A DNA stretch of 18,341 nucleotides, from NCBI GenBank assembly GCA_039807785.1, contig JBDHRX010000060.1, positions 1 through 18,341 on the forward strand, given 5' to 3'. The notes under the pieces are model-generated. The model was not told where the DNA came from, made no database searches, and saw only the letters and a list, made by a program, of their open reading frames with translations. How positions within the stretch are numbered: position 1 is the stretch's first letter; each line of letters begins with the position of its first letter. Of this stretch, positions 7,493 through 13,661 are shown piece by piece. The translations under genes were made by a program, and so were the position numbers. Source of the DNA: Zeimonas sp039807785. Its GTDB lineage: Bacteria > Pseudomonadota > Gammaproteobacteria > Burkholderiales > Burkholderiaceae_E.

Positions 7493-8857
7493 TCAGCGCT
7501 CGCCGCGGCGGCGCAGCTCGTCGGGGCTGAACATGTTCGGGTTGATGCGCCCCTCGCGACCGGCGAGCCAGTCGGTGGGCGGGTGCTCCTGCGTCGCCGT
7601 TTCGGCGATGTAGCGGCCGACGTTGAGGTCGTAGCCGACGAATTCCTGGCTCACGCAGGCCGGGATCTCGGGCGCCACCCAGAGGCTCGCTTCCTGGACG
7701 CGCCAGATCTTGCCCTGCGCGTCGTACAGGTCGGTGAGGATCAGCGACCAGCTGTCCTCGTCGATGTACATCACGCGGCGCGGGAAGATGTGCCGCATGC
7801 CGTCCTTGAGCGTGGCCTCGACCACCCAGACGCGGTGCAGCTCGTAGCGCATCAGGTCGCGGTTCACGTAGTCGGGCAGGTAGATGTCCTTGTACTTGCG
7901 GCTCTTGTCGATCAGCTTCCAGCTGTTGTACGGGATGTAGAGCTCCTTCTTGCCGACCAGTTTCCAGTCGTAGCGGTCCATCGCGCCGGCGTACATCGGG
8001 TACTGGTCGACCGTCTCCAGGTTCTCGTAGCCGGGCACCGGGTTGTCGTACGCGAACGACGGGGCGCGGCGCACGCGGCGCTGGCCGGGGAAGTACAGCC
8101 AGGCGTCGGAGCCGCGGTCGAGGAACCAGTGCACCAGGATCATCTCGCCGGCGCGCGCGGCGGGCGAGACCACCTCGTTGAGGATCTTCGCTTCCGACTT
8201 CTTCACGTCGTCGAAGCTCTTGGTGGCCGCGTCGTGCAGCGGGAACACCACCCACTGGTTCTGGGCGAGCTGCGAGAAGTCGCCGCTCTTGGTCGAGAAC
8301 AGCGTCGAGTAGTGCTCGATGCGCCCCTCGCCCTGGTAGCGCAGCTTGTGGTTCCACACCGCTTCGGCGCCGTTCTTCGGAATCGGGAACAGCACGCCGC
8401 CGCCGACCGCGTTCTCGAGCTGCCAGCCGCCCTCGGCCAGCTTCGCGACGCGCGCGTTCTGGGCGCTGCGCTGGTACACCGAATCGGCGTAGCCGCACGA
8501 GCGGCGCGTCGGATAGACGTCCATCCGATAGCCCTTGAGCGTGCGGATCAGCGTCTGCTGGCCTTCGGAGAGCTTGTCCTTGTACTTGTCGACGTTGGAG
8601 GCGTCGATCGAGAACAGCGGCTTGTCGTCCTTGAACGGATCGATGCGCGGAGCGCCCGGCTTCCATCCCGCCGGCGGCCTGGTGATGCCGCCGTCCCAGG
8701 CCGGGATCGTTCCGTCCCTGTTGCCGGCCTTCTCGGCGCCGACCGGCGTCAGTTCCTTGCCCAGCTTCGCGGCTTCCTGCTCGCCCACCGCGGCACCTGC
8801 GGTGCCCGAGGCGAAGGCCAGCGCGACCGCCGCCGACAGCTTCTTCCAGCGCTTCAT
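7493..8857 (-). CDS. DUF1329-family exported protein
   Basis: This 454-residue protein opens with a clear signal peptide (MKRWKKLSAAVALAFASGTAGA, cleavage near 22). It then shows DUF1329 hallmarks: AAKLGKELTPVGAEKAGNRDGTIPAWDGG near the N terminus, a tryptophan- and tyrosine-rich middle with YNSWK, and the late pattern RRVMYIDEDSWSL. DUF1329 proteins are periplasmic or outer-membrane-associated, related in fold to lipoprotein-sorting (LolA/LolB-like) proteins, and typically paired with DUF1302. The start ATG has AGGAG five bases upstream. It begins only 16 bases after aauA with no terminator between, so the amine dehydrogenase core and this envelope module are probably one transcript. A carrier role for a hydrophobic ligand between membranes is inferred from the fold class, not shown. 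Confidence 0.88.
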   Translation of the reverse strand: MKRWKKLSAAVALAFASGTAGAAVGEQEAAKLGKELTPVGAEKAGNRDGTIPAWDGGITRPPAGWKPGAPRIDPFKDDKPLFSIDASNVDKYKDKLSEGQQTLIRTLKGYRMDVYPTRRSCGYADSVYQRSAQNARVAKLAEGGWQLENAVGGGVLFPIPKNGAEAVWNHKLRYQGEGRIEHYSTLFSTKSGDFSQLAQNQWVVFPLHDAATKSFDDVKKSEAKILNEVVSPAARAGEMILVHWFLDRGSDAWLYFPGQRRVRRAPSFAYDNPVPGYENLETVDQYPMYAGAMDRYDWKLVGKKELYIPYNSWKLIDKSRKYKDIYLPDYVNRDLMRYELHRVWVVEATLKDGMRHIFPRRVMYIDEDSWSLILTDLYDAQGKIWRVQEASLWVAPEIPACVSQEFVGYDLNVGRYIAETATQEHPPTDWLAGREGRINPNMFSPDELRRRGER

Positions 8858-8873
8858 GTCGTCTCCTGTCGTT

Positions 8874-9401
8874 TCATTTCTTGTCGGCGATCCCGACCAC
8901 CAGGGACGCCGTGCAATGGAACATCGTGCTGGTGCTTCCCATGCACCAGTTGATGTCGTTGTGCAGCGTGATCCGGTAGGCGGGCCGTTCGCCGAGGTTG
9001 GTGTTGCAGAGGCAGCGCCCGCACGCCACCTTGCCGCAGCAGTCGTAGTAGCTGATCAGGTAGTCCTTGCCGTCGGCCGGGTTCCGGCAGGTGCCGATCC
9101 ACGAGACCTTCGACGGCTCGGTGCCGGGCGGGCAGCTGTTCACCGTCCCCCCGCAGCACGAGCAGAGGAAGCCGTCGACCGCGCAGTAGCGCCAGTAGTC
9201 GCACTGCTGGTCAGCGGGCCCCTTCGCCTTGCCGCCGCCGTGGCCGCCGGCGGCCTGCGAAGTGCGGTCGAACGGCAGGACCGGCAGGGTGAGCGCCGCG
9301 CCCACCAGGAAGCGGCCGGCACGCGCCAGCGCGCTGCGCCGGGAGGTGCGCTGCGCCGCCAGGCGGGTCGAGCGCTCGAATGCGTCGTCGAGCCATTTCA
9401 T
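8874..9401 (-). CDS. aauA: Aromatic amine dehydrogenase light chain (TTQ subunit)
   Basis: The 175-residue preprotein carries the TTQ cofactor. A twin-arginine-like leader (TSRRSALARAGRF plus hydrophobic stretch to about 43) suggests Tat export. By comparison with remembered light-chain sequences, the cofactor tryptophans are Trp101 (SWIGTC) and Trp152 (NDINWC), the catalytic base is Asp120 (SYYDCCG), and the conserved active-site threonine is Thr164 (FHCT). The mature part has 14 cysteines; Paracoccus methylamine dehydrogenase has 12. The extra pair (Cys83 and Cys127) and stretches such as CDYWR-CAVDGFLCSCCGG and DGKDYLISY match the Alcaligenes faecalis aromatic amine dehydrogenase better than methylamine dehydrogenase. 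The enzyme oxidises primary arylalkylamines to aldehyde plus ammonia in the periplasm and passes electrons to a copper protein or cytochrome c. The start overlaps aauD by ATGA. Confidence 0.93.
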   Translation of the reverse strand: MKWLDDAFERSTRLAAQRTSRRSALARAGRFLVGAALTLPVLPFDRTSQAAGGHGGGKAKGPADQQCDYWRYCAVDGFLCSCCGGTVNSCPPGTEPSKVSWIGTCRNPADGKDYLISYYDCCGKVACGRCLCNTNLGERPAYRITLHNDINWCMGSTSTMFHCTASLVVGIADKK

Positions 9402-9997
9402 GCGCTGGGTGCCCCCATGCCGAGGTATTCCTGGACCGATGCGACGCCCAGGTCGCGGGCGGTGAACAGGCTTTCGATCTGCTCGCGCGAGTTGACCAGG
9501 CCCTTCGCGCGAACCTTGCCCGACTCGTCGACCAGCACCGCGTACGGCAGCTTGCCGATCCGGTAGGCCATGCCGAGGTCGGCGGAAAGCAGGTACGGAT
9601 ACGCTTGCAGGCCGGCGCGGGCACGGAACGCGGCGTGCTCGTCGGGGTCGCCGTCGCTCGCGAACGCGAGCTCGAGCCAGTGCCCCTCGTCGGCCGCCAC
9701 GCGCTGCAGGATCGGGAGCAGTTTCTTGCACACCGGGCAAGTGGGCGACAGGAAGAACAGCAGCAGGCTCTTCGGGCGCGCTCCCCCGGTCGCGAAGGGC
9801 CGCCCGTCGAGCGAGACCAGGTCGAACGCCGGGGCGGCGTCGCCGGGCTTGGGGCCGCTGTCGAGCATCAGCGCGCCCATCGGCGCGATGCGCTCGTAGA
9901 GCACGCCGATCTGGCGCGCCAGCGCGAACACCGTGCCCAGGAGCGCGAGCACGGCGACCCACAGGACGATGTTCGAGACGATGAGGGCTTCGATCAT
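9398..9997 (-). CDS. aauD: MauD-type thioredoxin-like protein for light-chain maturation
   Basis: The 199-residue protein has one N-terminal membrane anchor (about 5-27) and a thioredoxin-fold domain from about residue 50. The redox motif C-P-V-C lies at 87-90 within LSPTCPVCKK. In methylamine and aromatic amine dehydrogenase clusters, MauD/AauD is needed to make a stable light chain, presumably by handling its many disulfides in the periplasm. The start ATG overlaps the aauE stop by four bases (ATGA), and its own stop overlaps the aauA start the same way, so the three genes are translationally coupled. The late cis-proline region (KLPYAVLVDE) is intact and the length is usual for the family. 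Confidence 0.92.
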   Translation of the reverse strand: MIEALIVSNIVLWVAVLALLGTVFALARQIGVLYERIAPMGALMLDSGPKPGDAAPAFDLVSLDGRPFATGGARPKSLLLFFLSPTCPVCKKLLPILQRVAADEGHWLELAFASDGDPDEHAAFRARAGLQAYPYLLSADLGMAYRIGKLPYAVLVDESGKVRAKGLVNSREQIESLFTARDLGVASVQEYLGMGAPSA

Positions 9998-10545
9998 GGT
10001 TCGGTCCGTGAGGCGGTGAATCGATGCGGGTCGGAGAACAGCTCGTTGACCGCGCCGTAGACGGCCCACAGCGCCAGCGCGGCGAACACGGTGGTCAGGC
10101 CGTCGAGCCAGACCAGCTCGCGCGGCGCGGCCGGGGCGGCGGCCAGCGCGCACAGGGCGAGCAGGCCCGTGTTGCGTGCCACCAGGACCCACGACAGGCG
10201 TTGCGCGGATCCCGGGGCGCCGCACCCGCAGTCGATGTCGCGACGGCCGCGCAGCAGGTTGATCGCGACCGCCCCGGTGACCAGCAGCAGGATCGCGGCG
10301 CCGGTCGCCGCGCCGGCGACGCGCGAATCGGGGTGCAGCAGCAGCAGCCCGGCCAGCGCCTCGAGTGGCGGCAGCGACAGCGCGACCGCCCGCGCCGCCG
10401 CCGGGGCGAGCAGGCGGTAGCGCTCGACGGCCATGCCGAACGAATCGAGGTCGGCGAGCTTGTGCCAGGCGCCGGCCAGCAGGACGATCGCCAGGGCCGC
10501 CGCGCCGGCGTGCCCGAGCACCGGGTCGGCCGCGAAGGACGGCAT
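9994..10545 (-). CDS. aauE: MauE/DoxX-like membrane protein for light-chain maturation
   Basis: This 183-residue integral membrane protein has about four hydrophobic segments (roughly 12-27, 52-70, 77-98 and 150-168, with another near 120-138). A Cys-Gly-Cys pair (Cys106, Cys108 in DIDCGCG) follows a basic loop, as in MauE proteins. MauE works with MauD in export and disulfide formation of the TTQ light chain. I chose the ATG at 10545 because its A is the last base of the aauB stop (TGATG), which fits the tight spacing of the operon and gives the usual family length. Longer upstream readings of this frame run inside aauB and are not credible. Confidence 0.9.
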   Translation of the reverse strand: MPSFAADPVLGHAGAAALAIVLLAGAWHKLADLDSFGMAVERYRLLAPAAARAVALSLPPLEALAGLLLLHPDSRVAGAATGAAILLLVTGAVAINLLRGRRDIDCGCGAPGSAQRLSWVLVARNTGLLALCALAAAPAAPRELVWLDGLTTVFAALALWAVYGAVNELFSDPHRFTASRTEP

Positions 10546-11696
10546 CAGTGCAGCTCCAGCTGCGTGGCCGAGTCGGCCACGCCGTCCATCCGCGAGACCA
10601 CGCGCGGCTTGGCGCCGGCGTCGATCAGCACCAGGCCCATCTTCTCGGCGTCCAGCGCCACGATCCGCGGCGCGGTGCCCTGTACCGCCGCGAGCGCGAT
10701 CGCGTTGTGGCCGGGCATGCGGCCGACGCGCTTGCGCGAGGCGATGTCGAAGGCCCAGATCTCGGCGGCCGGGTTCTTGTGCGATCCCTCGGCGCCGCCC
10801 GGATGCATCGCGACGAAGAGCCGGCCGCTGGCCGCGTGCACGGCGAACAACTGGTAGCCGCCGGGCCGCCACCCCTTCTTCGCGTCGGCGCCCTGCGCCA
10901 GCGACCAGCGGGCCAGCGCCTTCGGCCGGTCCTGCGACAGGTCGACCTCGTGGACCTGCCCGAGGTACGAGACGAAGAAGTGCCGGTCGCCGATCGTCTC
11001 GGCGTGCACGAAGACCGGGTCGCGGTCGGCGTCGAAGAACGGTTCGCTGCGGACCTGCGACTTCAGGCCGCCGGCCTCGTCGAGGGTGATGGTCTCGAGC
11101 GTCCCGTCGCCGCACAGCGTGGCGAAGCGCTGCGGCGCGCTGGACACCGGCAGCGCGAGCCAGCAGCCGGGGGTGGCGATCTCGCTGGCCAGCCGGCGCT
11201 GGCGCAGGTCGACCACGCTGACAGTGCTCGCGGGCGTCGCGTTCTGGACGAACAGCCAGCGCCCGTCGGTCGAGACGGTGATCAGCCCCTTGTAGTTCAG
11301 CGCCTGGGCGCGCCGGTCGGGGATCACGATCTCGCCCTTGTGGGTGAGCGTCGCGCTGTCCCAGATGTCGATCACCTCGGTCCGGGTGCCGCGTGTCAGG
11401 CGCGAATAGTAGGTGGTCGAGACGTAGACCTCGCGGCGATCCGGGGAGAGGACCGACTGGCCGGCGAAGGCGGTGGGAATGACGCCGACGTAGCGGGCGG
11501 CGTCGACGTCGATCACGTGCAGGCGCCCGTCGACCATGTGGTTGATCGCGATGTCGGAGACGTAGACCCGGTGCGGCCCGGCCGGCGGAGCGGTGACCAC
11601 GGTTTGTTTCTCGGGAAACGAATCCGCCCCTGCCGGGCTCAGGCAGAGCGTCAGGATCAGGCTCAACAGGTGCCGGGCACCTTTGCGAATCACCAC
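10545..11696 (-). CDS. aauB: Aromatic amine dehydrogenase heavy chain (beta-propeller subunit)
   Basis: The 383-residue preprotein has a signal peptide (hydrophobic 9-22, cleavage near AGA at 22-24) and the repeated blades of the amine dehydrogenase heavy-chain propeller. Recognisable conserved parts are RVYVSD and HVIDVDAARYVGVIPTAFAG at 43-79, QNATPASTVSVVDL at 151-164, GWRPGGYQLFAVH at 275-287, and MHPGGAEGSHKNPAAEIW at 297-314. Cys178 and Cys195 probably form the conserved heavy-chain disulfide. Together with the light chain it makes the heterotetrameric periplasmic enzyme; the heavy chain shapes the substrate pocket. These blocks look closer to the A. faecalis aromatic amine dehydrogenase than to methylamine dehydrogenase. 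The start is a GTG, with a second GTG immediately after it, so the first residue is ambiguous by one codon. Confidence 0.92.
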   Translation of the reverse strand: MVIRKGARHLLSLILTLCLSPAGADSFPEKQTVVTAPPAGPHRVYVSDIAINHMVDGRLHVIDVDAARYVGVIPTAFAGQSVLSPDRREVYVSTTYYSRLTRGTRTEVIDIWDSATLTHKGEIVIPDRRAQALNYKGLITVSTDGRWLFVQNATPASTVSVVDLRQRRLASEIATPGCWLALPVSSAPQRFATLCGDGTLETITLDEAGGLKSQVRSEPFFDADRDPVFVHAETIGDRHFFVSYLGQVHEVDLSQDRPKALARWSLAQGADAKKGWRPGGYQLFAVHAASGRLFVAMHPGGAEGSHKNPAAEIWAFDIASRKRVGRMPGHNAIALAAVQGTAPRIVALDAEKMGLVLIDAGAKPRVVSRMDGVADSATQLELH

Positions 11697-11702
11697 GTCC
11701 AG

Positions 11703-11708
11703 CCTCCT
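11703..11708 (-). promoter_or_regulatory. Ribosome binding site AGGAGG of aauB
   Basis: A full AGGAGG on the minus strand lies 6 bases before the GTG at 11696 and 9 bases before the second GTG at 11693. It supports a GTG start here and leaves a one-codon ambiguity. Confidence 0.75.
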
Positions 11709-11741
11709 CGTCGGATCCGGTCTGCGCCGGAATGCCAGGGA

Positions 11742-11747
11742 ATTCTA
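11742..11747 (-). promoter_or_regulatory. Candidate -10 element (TAGAAT) of the aau operon
   Basis: On the minus strand TAGAAT matches the sigma-70 -10 consensus at five of six bases. The expected -35 position near 11765-11770 reads AACGCT and is poor, as expected for an activator-dependent promoter. The 27-bp palindrome at 11788-11814 would be centred about 65 bases upstream of the start point. This is a visual match only. Confidence 0.35.
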
Positions 11748-11787
11748 GGGACGGACGGCGTCGCAGCGTTAGCCGAAAACGGCAATC

Positions 11788-11814
11788 TCGATTGCACCAT
11801 GTTGGTGCAATCGA
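11788..11814. promoter_or_regulatory. Perfect 12-bp inverted repeat, candidate operator
   Basis: TCGATTGCACCA at 11788-11799 and its exact reverse complement at 11803-11814 flank a TGT spacer. It lies in the divergent aauB / AraC-type regulator intergenic region. The half-site TTGCA is shared with a second palindrome 11 bases away. It most likely binds a regulator, either the adjacent AraC-family protein or an unlinked dimeric one. Confidence 0.6.
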
Positions 11815-11825
11815 CTCCCGGAGGA

Positions 11826-11843
11826 TTGTTGCAAGTGCAACAA
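11826..11843. promoter_or_regulatory. Second perfect inverted repeat, candidate operator
   Basis: TTGTTGCA at 11826-11833 and TGCAACAA at 11836-11843 flank a two-base AG spacer. TGCAA recurs on the plus strand at 11806, 11830, 11836 and 11901. This gives a cluster of half-sites suited to cooperative binding between the two divergent genes. Confidence 0.55.
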
Positions 11844-11872
11844 ACAAGCTGAAAAAAGCCCGGAACGGATCA

Positions 11873-11901
11873 TTGCCAGTGAAGCGTCGTTCGTGTTAAC
11901 T
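11873..11901 (+). promoter_or_regulatory. Weak candidate promoter of the AraC-type regulator gene
   Basis: TTGCCA at 11873-11878 matches the -35 box at five of six bases. Seventeen bases later TTAACT at 11896-11901 is a poor -10 box (three of six). It is placed sensibly for the gene starting at 11973 but is not strong evidence. Confidence 0.25.
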
Positions 11902-11972
11902 GCAAGTCCTCCCCGAACGGCCGAGGTGCCGCGGGGTCGTTTCGTCTTCCGTCACGAACGCTGGGATCGACG

Positions 11973-13025
11973 ATGATCGCAATCGACCGGGAGTCACCGG
12001 GTCGCGGTGCGGCGCTTGCGCCGGACCGAGTTCCGGCATGCCCGGCCACGGGGTATCCAGTCGCCGGATATTCGGGATATTCGTTCTCCCGCCTGCGTTC
12101 GCGCGATGCCGACGAGCACGCGGCGCGGCTGAGCGCCTGGAACCAGGTCTACGAGCAGCTCACGCCCGGCCCGTTCGAGGGCAGCCTGGTCGAGGCGCTG
12201 TTCGACGACATCCAGCTGTTCCGCGAGACCACCAACCAGGTGGTCCACGAATCCGGCAGCGGCCGCGCGGGCGCGTACATGTTCGGCGTGCCGGTGGCTA
12301 CCGAGGTCGAGGGCTACCACGGCGGCAGGCCGATCGACCGCGACTCGGTGATCATGCTGCGCGACGGGCAGGAGCTCGACCTGCGCGCGCCGCCGAGCCT
12401 CGACCTGGCGGCGGTCTCGATGCCGGTCGAAGCCCTGAGCCGCTATGCACGCGAGATCGAGCAGCGCGACATCGAGTGCGAGCTGCGCCGGGTGTTCGTG
12501 GCTTCGCCGCCGCCCGAGCGCGTCGAGCGCTTCCGCAAGCTGCTTCTGATGGCGCTCGATTCGGTCTCGTCCAATCCCGGGAAGCTCCAGCATCCGGCGA
12601 TGCAGAAGGCGCTGGGCCATGCGATCTTCTCGGGCGTGCTGGAGGTGCTGGAGCCGGGCGGCGAGCGGCCCGGCTGCGACGCGCCGACGCGCAGCCATGC
12701 GATCGTCAGCCGCGCGCAGGACTACATGCGGGCGCACGTCGAGGATCCGCTCACGATCGAGGACCTGTGTCGCAGCCTCGGCGTGAGCCGGCGCACGCTG
12801 CAGTACAGCTTCCGCGAGGTGCTCCGGGTCAATCCGGTGAGCTACCTGAGGGCGCTGCGGCTGAACGGCGTGCGCCGCGCGCTGAAGGCGACGGGGCGCG
12901 AGTGCGGGTCGGTGCAGGACACCGCCGCGCGCTGGGGCTTCTGGCACCTGAGCCACTTCGCCTCGGATTACCGCCGGATGTTCGGCGAGTTGCCCTCCGA
13001 GACGCTCAGCCGGGCGTGTGCCTGA
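11973..13025 (+). CDS. AraC-family transcriptional regulator, EutR-like
   Basis: The 350-residue protein has a C-terminal AraC/XylS DNA-binding domain. The first helix-turn-helix is at about 262-281 (TIEDLCRSLGVSRRTLQYSF) and the second at about 313-335 (SVQDTAARWGFWHLSHFA), followed by GELPSE. The N-terminal half (about 45-150, DADEHAARLSAWNQVYEQLTPG then FDDIQLFRETTNQ) resembles, from memory, the ligand domain of EutR, the ethanolamine-operon activator. A primary-amine or related small-molecule inducer is therefore attractive. It is divergent from aauB with 276 bases between, containing two palindromes, and is the obvious candidate regulator of the aau operon and of itself. The ATG at 11973 has only a weak GGGA upstream. 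Family is certain; the EutR-like subgroup and the target are inferred. Confidence 0.9.
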   Translation: MIAIDRESPGRGAALAPDRVPACPATGYPVAGYSGYSFSRLRSRDADEHAARLSAWNQVYEQLTPGPFEGSLVEALFDDIQLFRETTNQVVHESGSGRAGAYMFGVPVATEVEGYHGGRPIDRDSVIMLRDGQELDLRAPPSLDLAAVSMPVEALSRYAREIEQRDIECELRRVFVASPPPERVERFRKLLLMALDSVSSNPGKLQHPAMQKALGHAIFSGVLEVLEPGGERPGCDAPTRSHAIVSRAQDYMRAHVEDPLTIEDLCRSLGVSRRTLQYSFREVLRVNPVSYLRALRLNGVRRALKATGRECGSVQDTAARWGFWHLSHFASDYRRMFGELPSETLSRACA

Positions 13026-13075
13026 CCGGCGCGGTTTCCGTTCTTCGGGGCTTCCTGCCGAGGTTGGCGCGTTCG

Positions 13076-13320
13076 CGGCAGACGGCGGCCGGGCCGGCCG
13101 GAGGCAGGCGGTCGCTGCGGCGGTCGGTGCTGCGCACCGACTGCCCGCTGCTCGCCTCGGGGGGGCGCGGCGAGACTCGCTCCGCGCGCTTTGCGCGCTG
13201 CGCTCAGACAATCGCCGCGAGAGTGATTGACGAGGCGCGCTGCGCGCGCCGCCCCCGAGGCTGTGCTGCTCGGCGCCGCAAAGACCGCCCGCCTCCGGCC
13301 GGCCCGGCCGCCGCCTGCCG
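13076..13320 (+). repeat. Inverted-repeat element 1 (about 245 bp)
   Basis: The outer arms at 13076-13113 and 13283-13320 are inverted copies matching at 36 of 38 positions. An inner stem pairs GCCTCGGGGG (13154-13163) with CCCCCGAGGC (13252-13261). Inside are further perfect small hairpins: GTCGGTGC-TGC-GCACCGAC (13123-13141), GCGAG-A-CTCGC (13170-13180), GCGCGC-TTT-GCGCGC (13184-13198) and GGCGCGC-TGC-GCGCGCC (13234-13250). The core at 13170-13249 is repeated in opposite orientation in element 2. There is no transposase gene. Confidence 0.75.
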
Positions 13321-13413
13321 CTCTGGAGACGTCGAGGGGGAGACGGGGCTGCGAGAGCCGGACCCGTCGTTACGGCGACGATGGAATTGGCCGCGAACAC
13401 CGCAACGGTTTTC

Positions 13414-13650
13414 GCAAAGGCGGGGGCCGACTGCCGGGAGGCGCCTGTGCGCAGCCGAGAAGCGCAGGAGCGCCGGCCCGCGCGCGCAGCGCGCGTCGTC
13501 AATCATTCTCGCGGCGATTGTTTGAGCGCAGCTCGCGCCAGCGAGCGTAGCGAGTTTCGCCGCGCAGGCCGGCGCTGCGAGCATCGCAGGGCACCCCCGC
13601 GCAGCGGGGGCCAGCACCGGCGCCTCCCGGCAGTCGGCCCCCGCCTTTGC
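13414..13650 (-). repeat. Inverted-repeat element 2 (about 237 bp)
   Basis: A perfect 32-bp inverted repeat bounds it: 13414-13445 and 13619-13650. The core at about 13480-13560 is the reverse complement of the element 1 core, differing at roughly one position in ten; the longest shared block includes ACAATCGCCGCGAGA. Internal perfect hairpins with a GCA loop lie at 13479-13495, 13524-13534, 13575-13589 and 13594-13610. It ends 11 bases beyond the convergent ttcA stop. Confidence 0.75.
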
Positions 13651-13661
13651 CCGCACCCGCC

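Larger units (their letters stand above)
13026..13661. other. 636-base intergenic region without a credible gene, built of hairpin-rich repeats
   Basis: No open frame here has a family signature, a ribosome binding site or plausible protein composition; open frames on both strands merely reflect GC content and the repeats. The region holds two related inverted-repeat elements (13076-13320 and 13414-13650). It separates the stop of the AraC-type gene from the convergent stop of ttcA, so it may also serve as a bidirectional terminator region. Confidence 0.75.

Noticed and set aside
5603..8953. 1116-codon open frame on the plus strand across DUF1302 and DUF1329
   Set aside because: Same reason: an antisense shadow of two family-matching exported proteins, with Arg/Val/Glu/His-biased composition and no domain.
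8874..9401. Annotation as methylamine dehydrogenase light chain (mauA)
   Set aside because: Cysteine count and sequence blocks fit the aromatic amine dehydrogenase better. The cluster has a FeaB-like aldehyde dehydrogenase and lacks mauF, mauG, mauC and other mau genes in the window.
11994..13502. 502-codon minus-strand frame over the AraC-type gene and the repeat region
   Set aside because: It overlaps a clear AraC regulator and continues through the inverted repeats with low-complexity Ala/Arg sequence. No start context was seen.
13018..13550. Several short open frames within the repeat region, on both strands, sharing a peptide like AQTIAARVIDEARCAR
   Set aside because: The shared peptide is explained by the inverted copies of the DNA core being open in both directions. 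There is no ribosome binding site and no family match.
13076..13650. Repeats considered as a CRISPR array
   Set aside because: There are only two large inverted elements, not short direct repeats with regular unique spacers, and no cas gene is present.
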